From Lachnospiraceae bacterium XBB1006 (GTDB lineage: Bacteria; Bacillota; Clostridia; Lachnospirales; Lachnospiraceae), in assembly GCA_900115795.1 (NCBI GenBank), contig FOXT01000004.1, positions 248,001 to 312,000 on the forward strand: DNA of 64,000 nt, given 5' to 3'. This document shows positions 1 to 8,976 of this stretch, piece after piece (position 1 is the stretch's first letter; each line of letters opens with the position of its first letter). The notes under the pieces are model-generated. The model was not told where the DNA came from. It was given only the letters and a program-made list of their open reading frames with translations, and made no database searches. The translations under genes were made by a program, and so were the position numbers.

Positions 1-323
1 AACACTTTCTCATCGGACTGAATTGTCTTTCCAAACAATTTCTTTGCATAATACGAAAGCTTTTTATGAGAGCCATCGTATTCGGCATACTTTGCAACCT
101 TTTTTCTTGCTGCGCTTGATGAAAAAGAATAACTCTTTGTTTTATTTAACCACGTATTATCTGTACAAATTTCACCTGCAAAATTGACAAATTCCTTGGT
201 TAACGACTTCATTTTTGTCTTTGAAGAGGCAGCTTGCACTTCCGTTCCATGCATCATCGGACAAAGCGTTAGTACCATTGCTACCACAAGAATACTTGCC
301 ATCCATTTCATTCTTTTTCTCAT
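1..323 (-). CDS. secreted protein of unknown function (5' part, cut by window edge)
   Basis: Reading leftward from an ATG at 323 with GGAGG eight bases upstream, an open frame runs off the window edge (107 codons seen). The first 30 or so residues form a signal peptide: basic MRKRMK, a hydrophobic stretch ASILVVAMVLTL, and a likely cleavage after EVQA. The mature part is Lys/Ser-rich (SKTKMKSLTKEFVNFAGEIC), so the protein is probably exported. I do not recognise a family. The longer ORF in another frame over the same DNA is a shadow, because it lacks both the ribosome site and the signal peptide. Confidence 0.7.
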   Translation of the reverse strand, partial: MRKRMKWMASILVVAMVLTLCPMMHGTEVQAASSKTKMKSLTKEFVNFAGEICTDNTWLNKTKSYSFSSSAARKKVAKYAEYDGSHKKLSYYAKKLFGKTIQSDEKV

Positions 324-372
324 ATGTATACCTCCTATGTTTGTTTATTTTCATCCACTTGTATAACCGATG

Positions 373-417
373 AATGGCTTGGAGACGAAATGTGTAAAAT
401 TCCAGCTCCAAGCCATT
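373..417. terminator. 12-bp perfect inverted repeat, possible terminator
   Basis: AATGGCTTGGAG (373-384) pairs perfectly with CTCCAAGCCATT (406-417) around a 21-nt loop. It lies between the end of the GGGtGRT gene and the secreted-protein gene. There is no run of T after it on the minus strand, so it may be a rho-independent terminator of unusual form, an mRNA end, or a regulatory hairpin. Confidence 0.45.
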
Positions 418-437
418 CTTAAAATATAATTTCTCAG

Positions 438-469
438 TGTATGAATACTGTATAAGTAATGTATGAATA
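438..469. promoter_or_regulatory. direct repeat TGTATGAATA x2, 22 bp apart, possible operator
   Basis: TGTATGAATA occurs at 438-447 and again at 460-469. The 22-bp spacing is about two helical turns, as expected for a dimeric regulator binding one face of DNA. It lies upstream of the secreted-protein gene (start 323). No regulator is identified; this is inference from spacing only. Confidence 0.3.
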
Positions 470-534
470 AACTAAAATCATATACATTTTACAGCATCTA
501 ACTACTTCTAAAACCCTTATAAATTCAAGCTTTC

Positions 535-1545
535 TTAGAATTTACCAGCGGTTGCTGCTTCTTCTACCGAAACTGCTACAGCTACAGTAGCTCCCACCAT
601 CGGGTTATTACCCATTCCGATAAGTCCCATCATTTCTACATGGGCCGGTACAGAGGAGGAACCGGCAAACTGGGCATCAGAGTGCATACGTCCTAATGTA
701 TCTGTCATACCATAGGATGCAGGACCTGCAGCCATGTTATCCGGATGAAGGGTACGTCCTGTACCACCACCGGAAGCAACAGAGAAGTATTTCTTGCCCT
801 GTTCAATACATTCTTTCTTATAGGTTCCTGCAACCGGATGCTGGAAACGAGTCGGGTTGGTAGAGTTACCGGTAATGGAAACACCAACATTCTCTTTGTG
901 CATAATTGCTACACCTTCCTGAACATCGTCCGCACCGTAGCATTTAACGGTTGCACGAAGACCTTCTGAATAAGCCTTTTCATAAACTGTTTCAAGCTTC
1001 GCAGTTTTGTAATCATATTTTGTCTCAACATACGTAAATCCGTTGATACGAGAAATAATCTGTGCTGCATCTTTTCCAAGACCGTTTAAAATAACGCGAA
1101 GCGGTTTCTTACGAACTTTATTTGCTTTCTCAGCAATACCAATTGCTCCTTCTGCTGCTGCAAAAGATTCATGACCTGCTAAAAATGCAAAACATTCTGT
1201 TTCTTCTTCCAATAACATCTTTCCAAGATTGCCATGTCCAAGTCCAACCTTACGATGATCTGCAACGGAACCAGGAATACAGAAGGACTGTAACCCTTCA
1301 CCAATTGCTGCAGCTGCATCGGCTGCACGGCGACAATCTTTTTTAATTGCAATCGCTGCACCAACAATATATGCCCAACAAGCATTCTCAAAGCAAATTG
1401 GCTGAATCTTCTTTACCTGCTCGTATACATCAAGGCCAGCATCTTTCGTTATCTTCTCAGCTTCTTCTATGGAGCTGATACCATATTTATTCAGTACTTC
1501 CATAATCTGAGGAAGTCTTCTTTCATAGGATTCAAATAATGCCAT
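535..1545 (-). CDS. GGGtGRT protein
   Basis: A 336-residue protein carrying the name-giving GGGTGRT signature (SGGGTGRTLHPDN) in its second half. This family is conserved in anaerobic Firmicutes and has no established biochemical role. It is usually found beside a NifU-like scaffold gene, as here: the neighbour at 1561-2262 lies 15 bases upstream in the same transcript. The start is supported by AAAGGAG seven bases before the ATG. Gly- and Ala-rich stretches near both ends suggest a compact soluble enzyme-like fold. The link to Fe-S metabolism is inferred from the neighbour only. Confidence 0.88.
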   Translation of the reverse strand: MALFESYERRLPQIMEVLNKYGISSIEEAEKITKDAGLDVYEQVKKIQPICFENACWAYIVGAAIAIKKDCRRAADAAAAIGEGLQSFCIPGSVADHRKVGLGHGNLGKMLLEEETECFAFLAGHESFAAAEGAIGIAEKANKVRKKPLRVILNGLGKDAAQIISRINGFTYVETKYDYKTAKLETVYEKAYSEGLRATVKCYGADDVQEGVAIMHKENVGVSITGNSTNPTRFQHPVAGTYKKECIEQGKKYFSVASGGGTGRTLHPDNMAAGPASYGMTDTLGRMHSDAQFAGSSSVPAHVEMMGLIGMGNNPMVGATVAVAVSVEEAATAGKF

Positions 1546-1560
1546 GTCGTTTCTCCTTTC

Positions 1561-2262
1561 TTATTCCTGTCTTGGGTCGATAATCTTTACGCAACCCTGC
1601 TCTTCGGTAACGCGTCCGTAAGAGCCTTTTGCCTTTTCCCAAGCAGTGTTTGGATCATCACCTTTTTTAATAAAATCAGTCATCTTTCCAAGAGAAACAA
1701 ACTGGTAACCAATCACTTCATTGTCTTTATCAAGGGCAATACCGGTTACATAGCCTTCTGCCATCTCCAAGTAACGAACTCCCTTTTCTTTGGTTGCATA
1801 CATGGTACCAACCTGAGAACGAAGTCCCTTACCAAGATCTTCCAGCCCCGCTCCGATAACAAGTCCGTCATCAGAGAACGCACTCTGTGTTCTTCCATAA
1901 ACAATCTGTAAGAACAATTCACGCATTGCAGTATTGATTGCATCACATACAAGGTCTGTATTTAATGCTTCCAAAATTGTCTTTCCCTGCAAAATCTCAG
2001 CAGCCATAGCCGCAGAATGTGTCATTCCGGAACAGCCAATGGTCTCAACCAATGCCTCTTCTATAATACCGTTCTTAACATTCAACGTAAGCTTACATGC
2101 ACCCTGCTGTGGAGCACACCAACCTACACCATGTGTAAAACCGGAGATGTCTGTAATCTGCTTTGCATGTGTCCATTTTCCCTCCTGTGGGATTGGTGCC
2201 GGCTCATGCTTTGCACCCTTAGCTACAGGACACATTAATTCTACTTCCTTTGAATAAATCAT
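1561..2262 (-). CDS. NifU-like iron-sulfur cluster assembly scaffold protein
   Basis: A 233-residue protein resembling the NifU/IscU-type scaffolds that pair with GGGtGRT proteins in Clostridia. Conserved Cys residues occur in MCPVAKG near the N-terminus, in GWCAPQQGAC, and in the scaffold-like IGCSGMTHSAAMAAEIL, which matches the IscU-type GCG.. loop followed by a helix. The start at 2262 is chosen over an in-frame ATG 12 codons upstream because AAAGGAG sits just before it. It is the first gene of a two-gene unit with the GGGtGRT gene. Cluster binding is likely but its target is unknown. Confidence 0.8.
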   Translation of the reverse strand: MIYSKEVELMCPVAKGAKHEPAPIPQEGKWTHAKQITDISGFTHGVGWCAPQQGACKLTLNVKNGIIEEALVETIGCSGMTHSAAMAAEILQGKTILEALNTDLVCDAINTAMRELFLQIVYGRTQSAFSDDGLVIGAGLEDLGKGLRSQVGTMYATKEKGVRYLEMAEGYVTGIALDKDNEVIGYQFVSLGKMTDFIKKGDDPNTAWEKAKGSYGRVTEEQGCVKIIDPRQE

Positions 2263-2392
2263 GTTATTCTCCTTTCCTATATCTTTCTGCGAAGGCATTT
2301 GCCCCCGTTTGTATCATATTGTATGTGAATAAATACACATCACTATCATTTTACCTTGTTTTTTACCATTCGTAAAGTGCTTTTGCCTCTAT

Positions 2393-3058
2393 TCAGCGTT
2401 TTGTCACAATCTTGTCCTGACTTTTAAAGATTGTATTGGATGGTATTACCCCACGCACGGATGATAATGGATAAATATTCGTGTTTTTGCCGATAACCGT
2501 ACCCGGATTCAATACACTATTACATCCTACTTCTACCTGGTCAGAAAGCATGGCTCCAAATTTTTTAAGTCCTGTCTCAATTCTTTGCTCGCCATCCTTA
2601 ACCACAACGAGTGTTTTGTCCGACTTCACATTGCTGGTGATGCTTCCTGCACCCATGTGTGCTTTCCATCCAAGAATGGAATCCCCCACATAATTATAAT
2701 GTGGAACCTGAACATTGTTGAATAATATTACATTCTTAAGCTCTGTCGAATTTCCTACCACACAATGATTTCCAACAATTGCATTCCCTCTCACAAACGC
2801 TCCCGGACGCACTTCCGTCTCCTCACCAATGATTGTTGGTGCCAAAATCGTTGCCGTTTTATATACCTTTGCGGATTTTGCAATCCACACATGTTCCTCA
2901 ACTTCCTCGTATACATCCTTATCCAGATTTTTTCCGATTTCAAGGATCCATTCCTTAATCATTGGTAATGCTTCCCAAGGATATGTGACCGTTGCAAGAT
3001 AGCTTCCTGCAAGACTCTCGTTTAACGTATACATATTCTTAGTTTTACACTGTTCCAT
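2393..3058 (-). CDS. left-handed beta-helix (hexapeptide repeat) protein, GlmU C-terminal-like
   Basis: A 221-residue protein with hexapeptide-repeat turns through most of its length (ATILAPTIIGEETEVRPGAF, GNAIVGNHCVVGNSTELKN, GCNSVLNPGTVIGKNTNIYP), the left-handed parallel beta-helix of acyl- and nucleotidyl-sugar transferases. It resembles the C-terminal half of GlmU-type UDP-GlcNAc pyrophosphorylases but has no nucleotidyltransferase domain; the first 50 or so residues look like a helical linker. ATG at 3058 is preferred to a GTG three codons upstream because AGGAG lies eight bases before it. It follows topB by 11 bases, so the two are probably co-transcribed. Substrate unknown. Confidence 0.75.
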   Translation of the reverse strand: MEQCKTKNMYTLNESLAGSYLATVTYPWEALPMIKEWILEIGKNLDKDVYEEVEEHVWIAKSAKVYKTATILAPTIIGEETEVRPGAFVRGNAIVGNHCVVGNSTELKNVILFNNVQVPHYNYVGDSILGWKAHMGAGSITSNVKSDKTLVVVKDGEQRIETGLKKFGAMLSDQVEVGCNSVLNPGTVIGKNTNIYPLSSVRGVIPSNTIFKSQDKIVTKR

Positions 3059-3069
3059 ATCATTCACTC

Positions 3070-6000
3070 CTATTCAAAGACAAAAGAAATTCCCGTTTCT
3101 TTGTCATATTTTAATTTTGCATCAAATAGATTTCCAGACTTACTCTTAAAGCCCGTTACTTTCTCCGTCGTAATTCCGTTTGTAAAAAGTTCTGTCATCA
3201 CCTCATCCGACAAATCCACCTGAGCCACCATATGCGAAACTTTAAATCCACAATCGCACTCATGATAGTATTTCGTACGAATCAATTTTTTCTCACAGCT
3301 TGGACATGACACCGTACTTTCCACCGGTTTCACTTCATCCGGAAAAAAGAAGCGAACTTCGGCATCTACTAATTGCAAACAAGCATCAAATTTCTTTCCG
3401 TTCCTTGATGTAAAACCGGAAATCACATCTGTCTTACCTTCCGTCAAAAGCGTTTTTAATTGCGCCTCCTTAATCTTTACTCCGGCAATCTTTCCAACAG
3501 AGAATCCACAACTATCTTCTGCGTCCCGTTTGTAATTCGCGCATCCAAAACCAAAGGGCGTCACCACCAAATCGCCTCCGCAACGTGGGCAAACCACACC
3601 TTTTACTTTCTTTGCTTCCACATGATCAAAATCAAAGGAAATGGAAAAACCACCTTCTTCAACCCGCTCCATCTTTAAGCAAGCATCAAATTTCTTCCCG
3701 CTTTTACTTTTAAACCCTCGAATAGTATCTGTCATACCGTCCTTTACCAGTTTTTTTGCTTGCTCTAAATTCAAATTTTTCCCGCAAATCATTCCTATGG
3801 AGAAACGACAGCTTTCCGGATTATCTGCATCGTATGTGCTACAGCCAAAACCAAACGGAGTCTTTACCATAGGCGCATGACATGCCGGGCAGAAAAAGTC
3901 TTCAATAAAATATGCCTCTTTATCATCGAAGTCAAATTCTACCAAATGTTTTCCCTCTACATCTTTTGAAAGACGAAGCACTGCCGCGAACTTCTTTCCA
4001 TTTTTAGAAACAAATCCCTCAATCAGTTCTGTTTTCCCATTTGTCAGCAACTCTGTTACCTGTTTGGTAGACAATTTCTTTCCGGCAATGGTTCCAACCG
4101 TAAACTGACAGGTTGGGTCTCCTTTTCGGCTATCTCCATGCTCACAGCGATATCCATAAGACAAAATTTGCATTTGTCCGCCACAATCTGGGCAGGTCAC
4201 ATTCGGCAAACATTTCGCTTCTACCTCGTCAAAGGAAAATCCCACTGAGACCTTCCCATCCTCTGCTTTTTGTAATGTAAGCGCTGCTTCAAATTTCTTT
4301 CCGGCCTTCGAAGAAAATCCCTTTAAAACCCCGGTCTTTCCTTTTTCCAGCAATTCTTTTACTTCTGTCAAAGCTAGCGTTCGTCCCGCAATGGTACCAA
4401 TGGCAAAATTACATCCGCTTCCATCCTTTTGGTAGGCTTCACAGCCGTAGCCAAAAGGGGTAGTTAACATTTGTGCCCCACACTGCGGGCAAGAAACGCC
4501 AATCTTAACATGCGATATATTGGCTCCCTCTTTCAAATCCACCAAATCGGCAATCCGATTCTGAATTGGTTCTTTTAAATCGCGATCGATGATTGCTTGT
4601 GTCTCGTTGCGAATAAACTCCTCCAGCTTGGCACGATAGCTTTCAAAGGCCACCGTTCCATTGGTAATGCCATCTAATCCTTTTTCCCAGGATGCGGTCA
4701 TCTTAGGATTCAAAAGTGCCGGAACCGTCAAATTAACAACTTCAAATATCATCTCCCCTAATCGGCTGGGAGTCAATACCTGAGATTTCTTATTCAAGTT
4801 CAAATATCCAATACGCACAAGTTTTGCGATTATTTCCGCACGGGTTGCACTGGTTCCAATTCCGGACCCCTTCATTTGCGCGCGAAGTTCCTCATCCTCA
4901 ATCAGCTGTCCTGCATTTTCCATAGCCAATACCATCGTTCCGGATGTGTACCGCTTTGGCGGCTTGGTCTTTCCTTCTTTCACCTCTAATCCCTGTACGC
5001 TAAGCGCATCCCCTTCCGAAAGTCCCTTTGCAAATGCCAACCACGCATCCTGATTCTTTGGTTCTTCTTCCTCGTCCTCTTTCACGCTCTGACGCCCGGA
5101 AATTTCAAGAAATCCCGGATTCTTCAGCACCTTCGCACTGGTAAAAAAACGCTCCTGCCCGATTCCAATTGTCAACTTCATCGTTTCATACTCCGCAGGC
5201 GGATAGAAAATTGACAAAAATCGGCGCACAATCATATCAAATACACTTCGCTCCAAATCCGTCAGAGAAGATAATGCTGCCAATTGTCCTGTTGGAATAA
5301 TTGCATAATGGTCTGTAATCTTACTATCATCCGTATAGCTGCTCTTTATGATACGTTCATAGCTACGCTGTGCAAGAATTTTTTCTACAAATGCCGCCGT
5401 AGGTTCATATCCTTTTAAATAGCGAATATTCTTAGAAATCTCCTTTGCCACCGCACTTGACAATACCCTTGCATCCGTTCTTGGATAAGTTGTCATCTTC
5501 TTCTCATACAGACTCTGCGCTACTTCAAGCGTCTGATCCGGACTAATCTTATATCGCTTTGTACATTCCGCCTGCAATTCTGCCAGGTTAAATAAAAGTG
5601 GAGCACGCTTCTTTGTCGTCGCAAATTCAATTTCCTCAACCTCGGCCTCCTTACCGCTTAAATCAGCGATAAGCCGCTCGGCATCTTCCATCTTCTTAAA
5701 TCCGTTTTCTTTGTATAAAAGCGGCGATTCAAAATAAGCGGATGTCTCCACTGCTTTCCATTCTCCCAAAAAAGCCGCCTCCGAAAACGTTCCCACCACA
5801 CGGTAAAAGGGTGTTTCGGAAAAATTTCGAATTTCACGCTCTCGAATAACAACCATGCCAAGTACACATGTCATCACACGACCAATCGCAATTGGCACAT
5901 ATTGTTTTGTTCCTGCTGCACGATTTAATAATGATCCATACTTTACGGACATTGCTCTGGAAAAATTAATTCCCATAGCATAATCTTCAATGGTACGCAT

Positions 6001-6489
6001 AATTCCTGATTTTCCCAGGTTCTCATACGCCTTCATATCCTTTGCTTCCCGAATACCGCGAAGCATCTCTTCATCGGTCTGTGAGTCAATCCAGACGCGC
6101 AGTTCCTTCATGCCCTCCTTCACACCGCCAAAATTACGAATGTTCTCTTCAATGGTCTGTCCTTCTTTTCCGGCATCTCCTGCCCAATAAACAGTGTCAA
6201 TATCCTCGCGGAATAGTAATCCATGGACAATCTCATATTGCTTTGCTACATTCTTAATTACATCATATTTATACTCTTTCGGCAAAAAAGGGAGATCTTC
6301 CAATCTCCACTTTTTTAACCGTTCATCATAACTTTCCGGGTAGACCATTCCAACCAAATGACCTACACACCAGCTAATAACATATTGTTCATTTTCAATA
6401 TAGCCGTCACCACGTCCACTTACACCAAGCACTCTGGCGAAGTCGCGGGCAACAGACGGTTTCTCCGTTATAATTAGTGACTTTCCCAA
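3070..6489 (-). CDS. topB: DNA topoisomerase III with five C-terminal zinc-binding repeats
   Basis: An 1139-residue type IA topoisomerase. The N-terminal Toprim domain begins with SLIITEKPSVARDFARVLG and holds the acidic site WAGDAGKEGQTI. The active-site tyrosine lies in KMTTYPRTDARVLSS, about residue 335. After about residue 660 come five tandem zinc-ribbon modules, each starting CPxC (CPQCGAQM, CPDCGGQM, CPACHAPM, CPRCGGDL, CPSCEKKL) and the first four followed by a C-x-F-x-x-G segment and a GFxSKxGKKFxAxL block. Typical TopB is 700-750 residues, so the tail is long. It relaxes or decatenates DNA, possibly for mobile-element maintenance. Confidence 0.93.
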   Translation of the reverse strand: MGKSLIITEKPSVARDFARVLGVSGRGDGYIENEQYVISWCVGHLVGMVYPESYDERLKKWRLEDLPFLPKEYKYDVIKNVAKQYEIVHGLLFREDIDTVYWAGDAGKEGQTIEENIRNFGGVKEGMKELRVWIDSQTDEEMLRGIREAKDMKAYENLGKSGIMRTIEDYAMGINFSRAMSVKYGSLLNRAAGTKQYVPIAIGRVMTCVLGMVVIREREIRNFSETPFYRVVGTFSEAAFLGEWKAVETSAYFESPLLYKENGFKKMEDAERLIADLSGKEAEVEEIEFATTKKRAPLLFNLAELQAECTKRYKISPDQTLEVAQSLYEKKMTTYPRTDARVLSSAVAKEISKNIRYLKGYEPTAAFVEKILAQRSYERIIKSSYTDDSKITDHYAIIPTGQLAALSSLTDLERSVFDMIVRRFLSIFYPPAEYETMKLTIGIGQERFFTSAKVLKNPGFLEISGRQSVKEDEEEEPKNQDAWLAFAKGLSEGDALSVQGLEVKEGKTKPPKRYTSGTMVLAMENAGQLIEDEELRAQMKGSGIGTSATRAEIIAKLVRIGYLNLNKKSQVLTPSRLGEMIFEVVNLTVPALLNPKMTASWEKGLDGITNGTVAFESYRAKLEEFIRNETQAIIDRDLKEPIQNRIADLVDLKEGANISHVKIGVSCPQCGAQMLTTPFGYGCEAYQKDGSGCNFAIGTIAGRTLALTEVKELLEKGKTGVLKGFSSKAGKKFEAALTLQKAEDGKVSVGFSFDEVEAKCLPNVTCPDCGGQMQILSYGYRCEHGDSRKGDPTCQFTVGTIAGKKLSTKQVTELLTNGKTELIEGFVSKNGKKFAAVLRLSKDVEGKHLVEFDFDDKEAYFIEDFFCPACHAPMVKTPFGFGCSTYDADNPESCRFSIGMICGKNLNLEQAKKLVKDGMTDTIRGFKSKSGKKFDACLKMERVEEGGFSISFDFDHVEAKKVKGVVCPRCGGDLVVTPFGFGCANYKRDAEDSCGFSVGKIAGVKIKEAQLKTLLTEGKTDVISGFTSRNGKKFDACLQLVDAEVRFFFPDEVKPVESTVSCPSCEKKLIRTKYYHECDCGFKVSHMVAQVDLSDEVMTELFTNGITTEKVTGFKSKSGNLFDAKLKYDKETGISFVFE

Positions 6490-6516
6490 ATCTATCTCCT
6501 TTATTTTCTATGGTTC

Positions 6517-7878
6517 CTACATCTCATTTAAATCCACAATCACGATGCGAGAATCTTCTTTGGATGCTGCCACCAGTTTTTCCTCGAATTTCTTTGCAGA
6601 GAATAAATAGCAATATTCGGACTTCACCTTTGCATCCTTCATATTCTTCTGAAGTTGTTCATACATCTCATACGTAAAGCTGTCTTCCGACCAACTACAC
6701 ATTCCTACAATGGTATTTCGAATCTTATCCTGCGCAATAATATCAATGGTACCTTTCTTTCCAACCCATGTTCCCATTTTTTCAATACGAATTGGCAATT
6801 GTCCAACTGCACTGGACAACTCTAGAAATTCACCACATACTTTACGGAAGGTACTGTTAAAATAGCTATCAATCTCCGGCGCAATATAACGATCATAGAA
6901 TTCTTCCGGCTTTAAAATCACCAATTGGCTCTGATGTGGAAATACAAATCGGAACCAGAAATTTAAAAATGTATTTGCAATGCAATATACACCTTTCTTT
7001 GCATTATCCCAGCCTCCGGTTTCAAAAGATGTAACCTTATCAACCACTTCAAATCCCGCCAGATTCTTCATATACACACTAATCTTCGGTCTGGAATAGC
7101 CGGTATACTGGAAAATATCGTTTAATTTCTCGTGGCCGGAAGCGATTGCGCTTAATATCGTCTGATATACACTATACTCACGCAACTCCGCTGATAAATA
7201 GCGATGTGCCTCATTACGTAAAACGCCATCTTCTGCAAGAATCACATTGCAAATATTCTGTTTCACGCTGCGACGATCGTCCCAATAATTCAAGTACTCC
7301 GGAACACCACCTAACACGCCATACACTTCCACCGATTGCGAAACACTATAATGCGGAAATTTGCGAACAACATCCAAAAACTGCAACTCTGTTAACCGCA
7401 GTACCAAATCCACTTTCTTCGCATGCTTTCCCATTAATTCAGCGAAATCCTGTCTCGCAAACACCAGGGAATCGGTCATAAATATAATCATTACCGGTCC
7501 CGGATAAAGCTTCTTTTGCTTTAACTTGATGATATTCTCAAGAAATTCCGGGTCCTTCTTAAGGATACATTCTACATGATCAACAATCAAAACCAGCTTT
7601 GTCGGATCTCCACTCTTAATTCGATTAAACAACGACGCATAATCATCACGTGTAATCTCCACCTTACAGCTTTCACGAATGCAATTTGCGAAATACTCTC
7701 GTTGCATTTCGTCTGAGCACTCACAAGCAGAATAAAATACACTCTTCTTTCCATCCAAAAATTGACGAATCAGTTCATACTGTTGCATTCCTCGTCTTCC
7801 ATACAGAAACACCAGATTATTTTCTCGCTTATCATATAATTCCTGCAATGCTTCCATTTCTGCTGTTCTAACTGCCAT
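6517..7878 (-). CDS. AAA/DUF234-type ATPase-like protein with degenerate P-loop
   Basis: 453 residues with the layout of the DUF234-associated ATPases common in Clostridia and archaea: an N-terminal nucleotide-binding fold, a winged-helix middle part (YTGYSRPKISVYMKNLAGFEVV) and a C-terminal PD-(D/E)XK-like DUF234 domain (WVGKKGTIDIIAQD). The expected Walker A (GRRxVGKTxL) reads LYGRRGMQQYELI, so the Gly-Lys-Thr that holds phosphate is gone. Walker B reads LVLIVDHVE, with His where the catalytic Glu should be. ATP hydrolysis is therefore doubtful. It lies 18 bases downstream of asd and 27 upstream of topB. Function unknown. Confidence 0.75.
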   Translation of the reverse strand: MAVRTAEMEALQELYDKRENNLVFLYGRRGMQQYELIRQFLDGKKSVFYSACECSDEMQREYFANCIRESCKVEITRDDYASLFNRIKSGDPTKLVLIVDHVECILKKDPEFLENIIKLKQKKLYPGPVMIIFMTDSLVFARQDFAELMGKHAKKVDLVLRLTELQFLDVVRKFPHYSVSQSVEVYGVLGGVPEYLNYWDDRRSVKQNICNVILAEDGVLRNEAHRYLSAELREYSVYQTILSAIASGHEKLNDIFQYTGYSRPKISVYMKNLAGFEVVDKVTSFETGGWDNAKKGVYCIANTFLNFWFRFVFPHQSQLVILKPEEFYDRYIAPEIDSYFNSTFRKVCGEFLELSSAVGQLPIRIEKMGTWVGKKGTIDIIAQDKIRNTIVGMCSWSEDSFTYEMYEQLQKNMKDAKVKSEYCYLFSAKKFEEKLVAASKEDSRIVIVDLNEM

Positions 7879-7896
7879 GACCTTCCCCTTTCTTCT

Positions 7897-8976
7897 CTAT
7901 GAATTCAAATATCCCTTAGCATACAAAAGCTCCGCACTTAGCAACCCACCACCGGCTGCACCACGCAACGTATTATGGGATAAACCAATAAACTTATAGT
8001 CAAACATAGAGTCTTCACGCAGACGTCCAATCATTAATGCCATTCCGCCGTCTTCATTCACATCCAATTTAACCTGTGGACGATCCTCTTCTTCCATGTA
8101 ATGAATAAACTGTTTCGGCGCATGCGGAAGCGCAAGCTCCTGCGGAAGACCACGATATTCTGAAAAACACTTCCGTATCTCTTCTATCGTAGGCTTTTCC
8201 TCAAATTCAACAAAAACAGCGGCCGTATGTCCATTCACAACCGGAACACGCACACACTGACAGGTAATTAATGGCTCGCTGGCATTCACAATCTTCCCGT
8301 TTTCCACATGTCCCATTACCTTAAGTGGCTCTTTCTCGCTCTTCTCTTCTTCCCCTCCGATATAAGGAATTACATTTTCAATCATTTCCGGCCAGGACTT
8401 AAATGTCTTTCCGGCACCGGAAATTGCCTGATAGGTAGTTACAACAACGCGTTTCGGTTTAAATTTCTTAAGTGCTACAAGTGCCGGTGTGTAGCTCTGA
8501 ATGGAACAATTTGGTTTCACAACAATAAATCCCTTCTTAGACCCCAATCGCTTCTTCTGTGCTTCAATGACAGCAAGATGATCCGCATTGCATTCCGGAA
8601 TTAACATAGGCACATCATCCGTCCAGCGATTCGCACTGTTATTCGATACAACAACTACCTCATGTTTGGCATACGCCTCTTCAAAAGCAATAATCTCCTC
8701 TTTATTCATATCTACAGCTGAAAAAACAAGATCCACATCCTTGCTTACCGTTTCCACATCCTGTACTACCTTAAGCTTCATATCTTTCGCATAATCAGGA
8801 ATCGGAAGTTCAATTTTCCAACGATCCGAAACCGCATCTTCGTATCGTACACCTTCGTTACGCTTGCTTGCTGCAAGCACCGTTACTTCAAAATATGGAT
8901 GGTTCTCAAGCAATGTTACAAATCGCTGTCCAACCATACCGGTTGCTCCAAGAATTCCAACTCTAGCTTTCTTCAT
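7897..8976 (-). CDS. asd: aspartate-semialdehyde dehydrogenase (archaeal/fungal-type)
   Basis: A 359-residue enzyme that reduces aspartyl-4-phosphate to aspartate semialdehyde with NADPH, the branch point to lysine/diaminopimelate, threonine and methionine. The N-terminal Rossmann motif is VGILGATGMVGQRF, and the active-site Cys is in VVKPNCSIQSY. It resembles the archaeal/fungal form rather than the short proteobacterial one. The true start is the ATG at 8976, with AAAGGAG six bases upstream; upstream in-frame codons lie inside queH. Its first 14 bases overlap the end of queH, suggesting translational coupling. Confidence 0.93.
   Translation of the reverse strand: MKKARVGILGATGMVGQRFVTLLENHPYFEVTVLAASKRNEGVRYEDAVSDRWKIELPIPDYAKDMKLKVVQDVETVSKDVDLVFSAVDMNKEEIIAFEEAYAKHEVVVVSNNSANRWTDDVPMLIPECNADHLAVIEAQKKRLGSKKGFIVVKPNCSIQSYTPALVALKKFKPKRVVVTTYQAISGAGKTFKSWPEMIENVIPYIGGEEEKSEKEPLKVMGHVENGKIVNASEPLITCQCVRVPVVNGHTAAVFVEFEEKPTIEEIRKCFSEYRGLPQELALPHAPKQFIHYMEEEDRPQVKLDVNEDGGMALMIGRLREDSMFDYKFIGLSHNTLRGAAGGGLLSAELLYAKGYLNS

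Noticed and set aside
172..411. 79-residue ORF overlapping the first gene
   Set aside because: Another frame of the same strand has a proper ribosome site and a signal peptide; this one has neither.
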